NCBI RefSeq assembly: GCF_007990755.1
Contig: NZ_BJXA01000024.1
Span: forward strand, 1 to 64,000
DNA: 64,000 nt
Origin: Nocardia ninae NBRC 108245
Lineage (GTDB): Bacteria > Actinomycetota > Actinomycetes > Mycobacteriales > Mycobacteriaceae
Direction: 5' to 3'
Each line of letters starts with the position of its first letter. Positions within the stretch are counted from its first letter, which is position 1. A program made the position numbers and the translations under genes. This document shows positions 10,422 to 18,332 of the stretch, one piece after another. The notes under the pieces are model-generated. The model saw only the letters and a program-made list of their open reading frames with translations, had not been told where the DNA came from and ran no database searches.

Positions 10422-11417
10422 ATGGAGTTCTGGGCGATGGTGGCGCATGAATCGGACAGCGGGATCGTGCTGACCAAGCAGGAGGTCGGGGAGGATTTCC
10501 TCGGGCCCGGCGAGGTGACGATCAAGGTGCATTTCTCCAGCGCGAACTATAAGGACGGGCTGGCGATCACGCCCGGTGGCGGGGTGGTGCGCAAGTATCC
10601 GATCATCCCCGGCATCGATATCACCGGCGAGGTGGTGTCGTCCGAGGACGACGATTTCGCCCCCGGCGACCTGGTGGTGGCGCACGGTTACGACATCGGC
10701 GTCTCGCACCACGGCGGGTTCGCCGAGTACGCCAGGGTGCCCGCCGACTGGGTGGTGAAGCTCGACGGCCTGAGCCCGAGGGACGCCGCCGCGCTCGGCA
10801 CCGCCGGCTTCACCGCCGGACTGAGCGTGCAGGCCTTGCTCGACCACGGCATCACCCCGGAGACGGGCGCGGTGCTGGTCACCGGCGCGACCGGCGGTGT
10901 CGGCAGCGTGAGTATCGATATCCTGTCAGGTCTCGGCTACGAGATCATCGCCTCCACCGGCAAGACCGACGCGGGCGAGCTGCTCGCCGAGATCGGCGCC
11001 AACGAGGTGATCGGCCGGCTGCCGGAGGATCCCGACGCGAAGCCGCGGCCGCTGAACAAGGCCCGCTGGGCCGCCGCGGTCGACAGTGTCGGCGGCAAGT
11101 CGCTCGCCTACGTGCTCAGCACCACCGGTTACGGCGGCGTGGTTGCGGTCAGCGGTCTGACCGGGGGCCCCGGCCTGCCCACCACGGTGCTGCCGTTCAT
11201 CCTGCGCGGTGTCAGCCTGCTCGGCATCGACTCCGTCTTCCTGCCGATCGAGAAGCGCCGTGAGCTGTGGGGCCGCCTCGCGAACGAGCTGCGCCCGCAA
11301 CATCTCTCGTCGCTCACCAATTTCGCGTCCATCACCGACGCCACCGAGGTGCTGCACACCATCCAGCACGGCAGCCACAGCGGCCGCACCGTCTTCAACG
11401 TACTCGGCGAATTCTGA
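10422..11417 (+). CDS. YhdH/YhfP-type MDR oxidoreductase (AcuI-like)
   Basis: 331 residues, a zinc-free medium-chain dehydrogenase: GroES-like N-terminal half with ANYKDGLAIT and PIIPGIDITGEVV, then a Rossmann domain with VTGATGGVGSVSIDILS binding NADPH, and the family-specific SLLGIDSVFLPIEKRRELW. E. coli YhdH/AcuI reduces acryloyl-CoA, and quinone reductase activity is also reported for the family. Monocistronic, ending at a strong hairpin shared with the convergent MFS gene. Confidence 0.9.
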   Translation: MEFWAMVAHESDSGIVLTKQEVGEDFLGPGEVTIKVHFSSANYKDGLAITPGGGVVRKYPIIPGIDITGEVVSSEDDDFAPGDLVVAHGYDIGVSHHGGFAEYARVPADWVVKLDGLSPRDAAALGTAGFTAGLSVQALLDHGITPETGAVLVTGATGGVGSVSIDILSGLGYEIIASTGKTDAGELLAEIGANEVIGRLPEDPDAKPRPLNKARWAAAVDSVGGKSLAYVLSTTGYGGVVAVSGLTGGPGLPTTVLPFILRGVSLLGIDSVFLPIEKRRELWGRLANELRPQHLSSLTNFASITDATEVLHTIQHGSHSGRTVFNVLGEF

Positions 11418-11441
11418 ACGGATAGAAAGCAATCCATGCGA

Positions 11442-11476
11442 AAAGACCGGCTCGACGAGTAATCGAGCCGGTCTTT
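11442..11476. terminator. Bidirectional terminator
   Basis: AAAGACCGGCTCGA, 7-base loop, TCGAGCCGGTCTTT: a perfect 14-bp stem flanked by A and T runs, between convergent genes. Confidence 0.92.
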
Positions 11477-11486
11477 CCCGTTCGGG

Positions 11487-12998
11487 CTAATCGACGAGTG
11501 CGACCTTGTCCAACGCCTCCACCGTCGCGTTCTTCTTGTTGCGCATGACCACCAGGGCAACCACCGCGCCGGCCAGGATGCCCACGCCACCGGCGAGGAA
11601 GCTGACCGACATGGCGTCGGTGAACGCCTCCCGCGCGGTGCCGAACAAGGCGGTGTCGCCGGTGCGTGCGGCCAGCGCCAGCGCGTCACCGATCGAATGC
11701 CGGGCGGCCGCGGGCGCCGAGTCCGGCATGCCGCTGGTGTAGGTGCTGGACAGGATGCTGCCGAGCACCGCGATGCCGAGCGCGGCGCCCGCCTGCTGAA
11801 TGGTGTCGTTCAGCGCGGACCCGACCCCCGCCTGCTCCCGTGGCACCGCGCCCATCAGGGCGGCGATGGCCGCGGGCTGCGCCAGTCCCGCACCGGCGCC
11901 GAGGATTACCAGCGCCAGTGCGAGCATGCCGAAACCGCTGTCCGCGGCCAGACCGGCCAGCAGGCCGAGACCGACGGCCGAGACGAGCATGCCGGTGACG
12001 GCGAGTGTCCGGTTGCCGACCTTGTTGCCCAGACTCGCGCCGAGTCCGTTGAACGCGATGGAGGCCACCATCATCGGAATGAACGCCAGCCCCGCCTTGG
12101 TCGGCGAGTAACCGAGCACGAACTGCAGGTACTGGGTGAGCGCGAGCAGCAGACCACCGTTGGCGACCTGGACCAGGGTCAGCGACAGGCTGCCGCCGGT
12201 GAAGTCACGGTTGCGGAAGAGGTCGAGCGGCACCATCGGGTGTTCGACGCGCTTCTCCCACACGATGAACGCGACCAGACTGACGATCGCGATGGTCAGC
12301 GTGCTCAGCGTGGACGCGTGATCGAAACCGCCCTTGGGGAATTCGATGATGGTCCACACCAGCGCCGTCATGCCGACCATGGACAGCACCGCACCGGGCA
12401 CGTCGGGCGCGGTCCACGGCCCCTTGGACTCCGGCATCAGCATCACCGCGGCGACGATGGCCACGATCGCGACCGGAATATTGATCAAAAACGCGGCGCC
12501 CCACCAGAAGTGCGCGATCAGCACGCCGCCGAGCACCGGCCCGCCGACCAGTCCGAGCACCGAGGCGGCGCTCCAGAAACTCATCGCCTTGCGCCGCTCC
12601 TCATCGTCGAACACGGTGATCAGGATCGACAGTGTGCTCGGAAGTACCAGTGCGCCACCGACGCCCATCACGGTGCGGGCCACGATCAGCTCGATCGGGC
12701 TCGACGCCAGCGTCGCGCCGAGTGAGGCCAGTCCGAACAAGGCCAGGCCGATGATCATCACCCGGCGCCTGCCGAACCGGTCGGCCAGGCTGCCCGAGGT
12801 GAGCAGCAGACCGGCGAAAACCAGAATGTAGGAATCCAGGATCCACTGGATGTCCTGGGCGCTGGCGTTCAGGTCCTCGGCCAGCGGCGGCACCGCCACG
12901 GCCAGCACGAAGTTGTCGATGACCAGGACCAGCGTGCTGAGGCACAGCACGATCAGAATCCACCAGCGCTTCGGATTGCGGGTCTCGATCGGATTCAT
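11487..12998 (-). CDS. MFS drug transporter, DHA2 (14-TMS) family
   Basis: 503 residues from ATG 12998 (MNPIETRNPKRWW); the frame extends upstream to 13088, but that part overlaps the operator region. About 14 hydrophobic segments are seen. Motif A-like SGSLADRFGRRRVM follows TM2, and the antiporter-type segment with WSAASVLGLVGGPVLGG (motif C) lies in TM5. EmrB/QacA-type proteins export cationic or lipophilic drugs with protons. It is divergent from a TetR regulator with inverted repeats between them, the classical efflux-pump arrangement. Confidence 0.93.
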   Translation of the reverse strand: MNPIETRNPKRWWILIVLCLSTLVLVIDNFVLAVAVPPLAEDLNASAQDIQWILDSYILVFAGLLLTSGSLADRFGRRRVMIIGLALFGLASLGATLASSPIELIVARTVMGVGGALVLPSTLSILITVFDDEERRKAMSFWSAASVLGLVGGPVLGGVLIAHFWWGAAFLINIPVAIVAIVAAVMLMPESKGPWTAPDVPGAVLSMVGMTALVWTIIEFPKGGFDHASTLSTLTIAIVSLVAFIVWEKRVEHPMVPLDLFRNRDFTGGSLSLTLVQVANGGLLLALTQYLQFVLGYSPTKAGLAFIPMMVASIAFNGLGASLGNKVGNRTLAVTGMLVSAVGLGLLAGLAADSGFGMLALALVILGAGAGLAQPAAIAALMGAVPREQAGVGSALNDTIQQAGAALGIAVLGSILSSTYTSGMPDSAPAAARHSIGDALALAARTGDTALFGTAREAFTDAMSVSFLAGGVGILAGAVVALVVMRNKKNATVEALDKVALVD

Positions 12999-13021
12999 CG
13001 GAAGCTCTCTTCTCACGGCGT

Positions 13022-13087
13022 TGCGTACAACGTTCTGCTGTTGCGAACAATGTACGCATACGGTTCGGACGTTCGCAAGTGCGAACA
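13022..13087. promoter_or_regulatory. Operator cluster between the MFS and TetR genes
   Basis: Several related inverted half-sites: TGCGTACA (13022-13029) paired with TGTACGCA (13051-13058), and the tight palindrome GTTCGCAAGTGCGAAC (13071-13086). TGCGAACA also recurs at 13042 and 13080. The TetR protein 38 bp downstream is the obvious binder, repressing both directions. Confidence 0.7.
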
Positions 13088-13124
13088 TCGTGCGCTACGC
13101 TGTGGGTAACTGGAAGGAGTCGAC

Positions 13125-13841
13125 GTGGCCGTCGAGAAACAGCAGGTCGGATCTGTGTGGACTCGTCCACGCAAGGGCAGGGAGCAGCCGGCGCTGACCA
13201 GGGAACAGATCGTGGCCGAGGCCGTCGCCCTGCTGGACGCCGAGGGCATGGAGGCGCTCACCATGCGTCAGCTCGGGGCCCGGCTGAACGCGGGCGCCAC
13301 CTCGCTGTACCGGCACGTCGCCAATCGCGACGAGCTCATCGAGCTGGTCGTCGATGAGGTGTACGGCGAGATCAGGGTGCCCGAGCTCGCCGACCCGACG
13401 GCGTGGCGCGCGGCCACCGAGGAGTGCGCGCAAAGCCTGCGCGGGATGATCCTGCGGCATCCGTGGATGGCGTCGACGCTGGGCCAGGTGGGGCTGTCCT
13501 ACCTCGGCCCGAACGTCATGCGGCTCAACGACGGCCTGGTCGGCCTGTTCGAGGCGGGCGGATTTCCGTCGGCGGAGACCGACGAGGCGCTCAGTGCGGT
13601 GATGAGCTACGTCGTCGGAATGGGCATCAGCGAGGCGGCCTGGCTGGCGCTACTCGTCCGCTCCGGGCAGACGGAGCAGGAGTTCGTCGCCGCGCTGCGA
13701 CCCGCGGCCGAGGCGGCGGCCAGGAACTATCCGAGGGCGCAGCAGGAGAATTGGGACGCCGACCCGAGTGAGCGCCGCGACCGGAAGTTCCGCTACGGCC
13801 TGGACCGCCTGCTGGACGGGCTCGACGCCCGCCGGGGCTGA
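13125..13841 (+). CDS. TetR-family regulator with TetR_C-type domain
   Basis: 238 residues, GTG start with AAGGAG upstream. The helix-turn-helix (ALTMRQLGARLNAGATSLYRHVANRDELIE, about residues 45-74) has the SLYRHV recognition helix of the classical TetR/Tet-repressor branch, followed by the TetR_C-like ligand domain (residues about 90-220). It is divergent from the MFS transporter and probably represses it until a drug binds. Confidence 0.9.
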   Translation: MAVEKQQVGSVWTRPRKGREQPALTREQIVAEAVALLDAEGMEALTMRQLGARLNAGATSLYRHVANRDELIELVVDEVYGEIRVPELADPTAWRAATEECAQSLRGMILRHPWMASTLGQVGLSYLGPNVMRLNDGLVGLFEAGGFPSAETDEALSAVMSYVVGMGISEAAWLALLVRSGQTEQEFVAALRPAAEAAARNYPRAQQENWDADPSERRDRKFRYGLDRLLDGLDARRG

Positions 13842-13857
13842 CGCGAGGCCGACGCGC

Positions 13858-14805
13858 TCAGTGCCAGGTGTGATCGGTGAGCGGCGTGCGCGGTCCGAAC
13901 TTCGGCTTGTGCGCCTGACCGCTGATCTCCAGCAGCCGGACCGCCCGATACCGGTGCGGCCGAAGCGGTGCCAGGTATTCGACCATCGTGTCGTCGTCGA
14001 TCGGGTGGCCCAGCAAGGTCCAGCCGATGATGGCCGCGAGGTGGAAATCGCCGACCGACAACGCGTCCGCGTCACCGAACGCGCGCTGCGCGGTCTCGGC
14101 GGCGGTCCACTCGCCGATCCCGGCGATCGTCCGGAGCCTGCGGGCGGCCTCGGCCGGGTCGACACCCGCCGCCCGTTCCAGCGAGCTCGCCACCCGCGCG
14201 GCCCGCACGATCGTCTGCGCGCGCTGCGGACCGACATTGGCGCGATGGAAGGCCCAGGACGGCACCCGCCGCCAGGTATCGGCATCGGGTGGCAGCCGCA
14301 GGCCCTCCGGCGCCGGTCCCGGGGCCGGATCACCGAACTGCCGCACCAGCTTTCGCCACGAACCGCGCGCCGAGATGGTGTGTACTTTCTGCTCGAGCAC
14401 CGCGGGCACCAGCGCCTCGAGCACCAGACCGGTGCGCAACATCCGCAAACCGGGGAACCGGCGATGCGCCTCGACCAGCTTCGGATGGTCCGGGACGAAG
14501 CCGTCCAGGTCCTCGTCCAGGCACAGCATGTGGTCGAGTCCGTCGAGGAACTCCTCGGCACCGGGCCCCCAGGCGTTGCCCTTTACCGCGCACGGCCCGG
14601 CCTGGGTCAGCCGGTAGGTGACCGGGCCCGACGACATGCGGGAGGCGTGCCAGTGCGCGCCGTCGCGGGTGGTCTGGTGGCACGGATCGCCCGCGCCGCG
14701 GCGCAGCGGCGCGATCGTGCACGCCAGGTCGATCGGGCGGTCGGACGTCACGGTTCTGGTCAGACCGGTCGGATCACCTACCGGCTCGACCATCGCGCTA
14801 CGCAT
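13858..14805 (-). CDS. AlkA-like DNA-3-methyladenine glycosylase (HhH-GPD)
   Basis: 315 residues from ATG 14805 (a TTG at 14880 would add 25 residues but has no ribosome binding site). The HhH-GPD core is clear: VLEQKV at the start of the helical domain, IAGIGEWTAAETAQRAFG (hairpin) and VGDFHLA with the catalytic Asp. This type removes alkylated bases, opening base-excision repair. No Fe-S cysteines follow, as in AlkA and unlike Nth. The N-terminal 100 residues resemble the AlkA N-domain only in layout. It is convergent with the TetR gene, 16 bp apart. Confidence 0.85.
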   Translation of the reverse strand: MRSAMVEPVGDPTGLTRTVTSDRPIDLACTIAPLRRGAGDPCHQTTRDGAHWHASRMSSGPVTYRLTQAGPCAVKGNAWGPGAEEFLDGLDHMLCLDEDLDGFVPDHPKLVEAHRRFPGLRMLRTGLVLEALVPAVLEQKVHTISARGSWRKLVRQFGDPAPGPAPEGLRLPPDADTWRRVPSWAFHRANVGPQRAQTIVRAARVASSLERAAGVDPAEAARRLRTIAGIGEWTAAETAQRAFGDADALSVGDFHLAAIIGWTLLGHPIDDDTMVEYLAPLRPHRYRAVRLLEISGQAHKPKFGPRTPLTDHTWH

Positions 14806-15011
14806 CGGCTCATTCTGCCCGATGGCACCCGCGTGGAATGCGGCCAGTCCGTGATCGGTCGAGAAGGTCTTCGCGGACAACGGAATTCACCGCTATTCGA
14901 TACCGAATGCGTATGACCGCAGGTCCCCGGTATTTTGTAACACGAAGAATGGACGTGGCGATATTGGTTCCGATCGGCAAACAGCTGGCAGTCGCCACAT
15001 GGAGGTATCGA

Positions 15012-15116
15012 ATGATCACCAACTTGCTCAACTGGTTGCTCGCCGCCTGGGGCGGTGTTTCCGCAGGTAGTTCGGGTTATCAGATTCCGCCCGGCACCCT
15101 GCCTTTCGGCAGCTGA
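15012..15116 (+). CDS. Possible 34-residue small protein
   Basis: The ATG at 15012 lies seven bases after a consensus GGAGG and opens a 34-codon frame. The product has a hydrophobic Leu/Trp-rich first half (MITNLLNWLLAAWGGVSAG) and a Pro/Gly-rich tail, so it could be a membrane or secreted peptide. No homology is claimed. It stands alone between the divergent AlkA gene and the end of the oxidoreductase gene. Support is the ribosome binding site, a sensible composition and the otherwise empty 280-bp gap. Confidence 0.45.
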   Translation: MITNLLNWLLAAWGGVSAGSSGYQIPPGTLPFGS

Positions 15117-15167
15117 CCTGTTGCGCGCACTCGCCGTGACCACGCGTCCGGCGAGTGCGCGAAAGTC

Positions 15168-18038
15168 TCACTGCTCCAACAGGAATTGGGCCAGATGGCG
15201 GCTCGATCGACCTGCCAATTGCGCCGCCTGAGTACGGCAGGAGAAGCCGTCCGCCAGGAGAACGGCGGCCTCCTCGGCGGCCCGCAGCGCGGGCAGCAGA
15301 CCGTGCTCGGCCACCGCAACCGAAATGTCGTAATGGTCGCGCTGCATTCCGAAGTTTCCCGCGAGTCCGCAACATCCGGTGACCTCAGTCACATTCATTC
15401 CCATTGTGGTTAACAACTGGCGATCGGCCGTGAAGCCGAGGATCGCATGATGGTGACAATGCGGCTGAACCACCACAGATCGTCCGGGCAATTGCGGTGG
15501 CCGCCAGTTCGGTTGTTCGCTCAGGAACTCCGCGAGCGTGCGCACGGCCCGCGCCGTGGCCACCGCGCGCGGATCCTCCGGTAGCAGTTCGGGCAGATCC
15601 GACCGCAGCACCGCGGTACAGGACGGTTCCAGTCCGACCACGATGCCGCCGGCGCGCACGTGCGCGTCCAGCGCGTCCAGCGTGCCGCGCAGCCGCGCGC
15701 GGGCACCGTCGAGCTGACCGGTGCTGATCCAGGTGAGTCCGCAGCACACGCGGCGGGCGGGGATGCGCACCCGGTAGCCGAGCGACTGCACCAATTGTGC
15801 TGCGGCCAGCGCTATCTCGGGGTCGAAGGCATCGGTGAAGGTGTCGATCCACAGCATCACCTCGGGCCGCTCCCCCTCGGCTTGTGGTCCGTCGACCAGG
15901 CTCCCCGTCTCGACCGCCGTGACGTTCCCTTGGATCTCCTCCGCTCGACTTACCGACACCGCGGGCGGGATTACGCCGCCGAGGTCACGCCAGATGTGCC
16001 GAAAGCTGCGATCCGCCAGTCGCGGTACCTCGCGGCGCGAGTCGATCCCCGCCGCGCGCAACCCGATTCGGCGCAGCACCGAGACATTCGCCAATGCGTT
16101 GGCAGCGCGCGGCAGCTTGGTCGCCACCGCGAGCCAGCGCGGCAGCCAGCCCAGCGAGTAGTGATCGAGCGGTCGCGGGCGGTGCCGGTATCGGCGATAC
16201 AGTGCCTCAGCTTTATAGGTGGCGACATCGACACCGGCCGGGCAGTCGGATCGACATGCTTTGCAGGACAAACACAGATCGAGCGACTCCGCGACGGCAT
16301 CCGACGACCACGGCAGCGCGCCGCGGACCGCCTCCTGCAGCACTCGGGCGCGGCCGCGGGTGCTGTCCTTCTCGTCCTTGGTGGCCAAATAGGACGGGCA
16401 CATGAAACCCCCGGCGGCGCTGGTATCAGCACGACACTTGCCGACACCGACACAGCGGTGCACCGCCGTACTCAAGTCGCCGTGGTCGTGCGGGAAGGCG
16501 AAACCGCCCGCCGCAGGTAGCAGCGGCAGCCCGGTCAGTCGCAGGTCGGCGTCGACCGGTCGCGGTTCGACGAGCACCCCGGGATTCAGCACTGCGTGGG
16601 GATCGAAAAGCGCCTTGTAACCGGCGAATACGTCGAGCACCGGCCGGGAGTACATGAGCGCGAGCAACTCCGAGCGGGCCCGCCCGTCCCCGTGCTCACC
16701 GGAGAGCGAACCACCATGCCGCACAACCAGTTCCGCCGCGTCGAACAGGAAGCGCCGAAACCGTTGCGGCGCATCGGCGATCGGGAGATCGAGCCGTACG
16801 TGGATACAGCCGTCACCGATGTGGCCGTACAGCAAGCCGTCCACGCCGTGCGCGCGCGTCAAATCGGCGAAATCGCGCAGATAGGCGCCGAGCCGCTCCG
16901 GCGGCACCGCCGCGTCCTCCCAGCCCGGCCAGGCCGGCTGCCCGTCCGGCGTGCGACCGGCCAGGCCCGCGCCGTCCGCGCGGATATGCCAGAGTGCCGC
17001 CGCGGCAGCGGGCTCGGTGACAATGCGGGAGTCCAGCGCGTCGGCCGACCGGCGCAGCTGTTCGGCGCCTGCCAAAGCCTCGGCGGGTGTGTCGCCGGTG
17101 GTCTCCACGAACAGCCAGCCACCGCCGCGTGGCAGTTCGGGCACGGTGCCGCGATGGGCACGGACCGTATCGACCAGCCGGGCGTCGATGCCCTCGACCG
17201 CAGTGGGCTTGCACGCCATCACCGCGGCGACATCGTCAGCGGCGGTGGCGATGTCGGGGTAGCCGAGCACAGTCAGTACCGCGGCCTTCGGGAGCGGAAC
17301 CAGGTCGACGGTCGCGTCGAGCAGCAACCCGCAGGTGCCCTCGGACCCGACGAACGCCTTCGCCACCGCCGAACCACGTTCGGGCAGTAGATGTTCCAGT
17401 CCGTAGCCGGAGGCTTGGCGTTCGAAACGACCCAGGTCGGTGCGCAGCACCGCGAGATGCGCCCGGGTGAACTCGGCGAGACCCGGCAGCACCGACAGGT
17501 CGTGCGCGAGGGTTCGCTCGACGCCCGTCCCGTCGAGAATCCGCAGTTCCCGCACCGTGTCCGAGGTGCGACCCCAGGCGACCGCGCGCGGGCCGCAGGC
17601 ATTGTTGCCGATCATGCCGCCGAGGGTGCAGCGGTTCTGCGTCGACGGATCCGGGCCGAACCGCAGCCCGTGCGGCCGGGCCGCGCGCTGCAATTCCGAC
17701 AGCACCACACCGGGTTGCACCCGAGCCACCAGCGCCTGCGGATCCAATTCCAGGATGCGGTTCATGTGCCTGCTGAAGTCGAGCACCAGCCCCGGCCCGA
17801 TCGCGTTGCCCGCGACCGAGGTCCCACCGCCACGCGCGGTCACCGACAGTCCGTTGTCCCTGGCGAATTCCAATGTGACGGCCACATCCTGGTCCGTGCG
17901 CGGAAAAACAACCGCCCGTGGCGGCACCCGATAGTTGGAGGCATCCGACGAATACTCCGCCCGTCGGCGTTCGGACGCGTCGACCTCACCGCTGAGCTTG
18001 CTGCCCAGCGCCGCCACCACCCGGTCCTTGGTCACCAC
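15168..18038 (-). CDS. FAD-linked oxidase fused to Fe-S/CCG reductase domains
   Basis: 956 residues. Residues 1-470 are a GlcD/Dld-type FAD-binding-4 plus C-terminal oxidase domain (TARGGGTSVAGNAIGPGLVLDFSRHMNRI, GEHGDGRARSE). From about 520 come two 4Fe-4S-type Cys clusters (CVGVGKC... and CLSCKACRSDCPAG near 588). The end is a GlcF-like region with two CCG motifs (near 761 and 888). This single-chain GlcD-GlcF architecture is found in D-2-hydroxyacid dehydrogenases (D-lactate, D-2-hydroxyglutarate) feeding electrons to the quinone pool. The substrate is not evident. Monocistronic. Confidence 0.92.
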   Translation of the reverse strand: MVTKDRVVAALGSKLSGEVDASERRRAEYSSDASNYRVPPRAVVFPRTDQDVAVTLEFARDNGLSVTARGGGTSVAGNAIGPGLVLDFSRHMNRILELDPQALVARVQPGVVLSELQRAARPHGLRFGPDPSTQNRCTLGGMIGNNACGPRAVAWGRTSDTVRELRILDGTGVERTLAHDLSVLPGLAEFTRAHLAVLRTDLGRFERQASGYGLEHLLPERGSAVAKAFVGSEGTCGLLLDATVDLVPLPKAAVLTVLGYPDIATAADDVAAVMACKPTAVEGIDARLVDTVRAHRGTVPELPRGGGWLFVETTGDTPAEALAGAEQLRRSADALDSRIVTEPAAAAALWHIRADGAGLAGRTPDGQPAWPGWEDAAVPPERLGAYLRDFADLTRAHGVDGLLYGHIGDGCIHVRLDLPIADAPQRFRRFLFDAAELVVRHGGSLSGEHGDGRARSELLALMYSRPVLDVFAGYKALFDPHAVLNPGVLVEPRPVDADLRLTGLPLLPAAGGFAFPHDHGDLSTAVHRCVGVGKCRADTSAAGGFMCPSYLATKDEKDSTRGRARVLQEAVRGALPWSSDAVAESLDLCLSCKACRSDCPAGVDVATYKAEALYRRYRHRPRPLDHYSLGWLPRWLAVATKLPRAANALANVSVLRRIGLRAAGIDSRREVPRLADRSFRHIWRDLGGVIPPAVSVSRAEEIQGNVTAVETGSLVDGPQAEGERPEVMLWIDTFTDAFDPEIALAAAQLVQSLGYRVRIPARRVCCGLTWISTGQLDGARARLRGTLDALDAHVRAGGIVVGLEPSCTAVLRSDLPELLPEDPRAVATARAVRTLAEFLSEQPNWRPPQLPGRSVVVQPHCHHHAILGFTADRQLLTTMGMNVTEVTGCCGLAGNFGMQRDHYDISVAVAEHGLLPALRAAEEAAVLLADGFSCRTQAAQLAGRSSRHLAQFLLEQ

Positions 18039-18332
18039 GCCAGCCTAAGCGCGGCTCGATCCCAGGCTGCTTTGGAATGGCCAGCGGTTCGCGGTCCTGA
18101 ATGCCGGTCGGCGAAACGGTACGAGATCGCCCGGAAGTTTCGCTGTGCGCGGAATCGGAATCCGGCGGCAACGACTTGCTCTGAACCTTTGTTGAGGTCT
18201 TAGTGTCGGTGCCGACGGCTTTGATGGGTGGGGAGCGAGAGGACAGTGCAACGTGAGCGAGCGACAGCGAGCGAACCAAGGACACAGCGTGCTGATGCGC
18301 GCGACGGAGCCGAGCGCTAGCGAGGTGGAGTC

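Noticed and set aside
14895-14908. ATTCGATACCGAAT as a possible SOS box upstream of the AlkA-like gene
   Set aside because: The arms do not match the actinobacterial LexA consensus; it remains an ordinary 5-bp inverted repeat.
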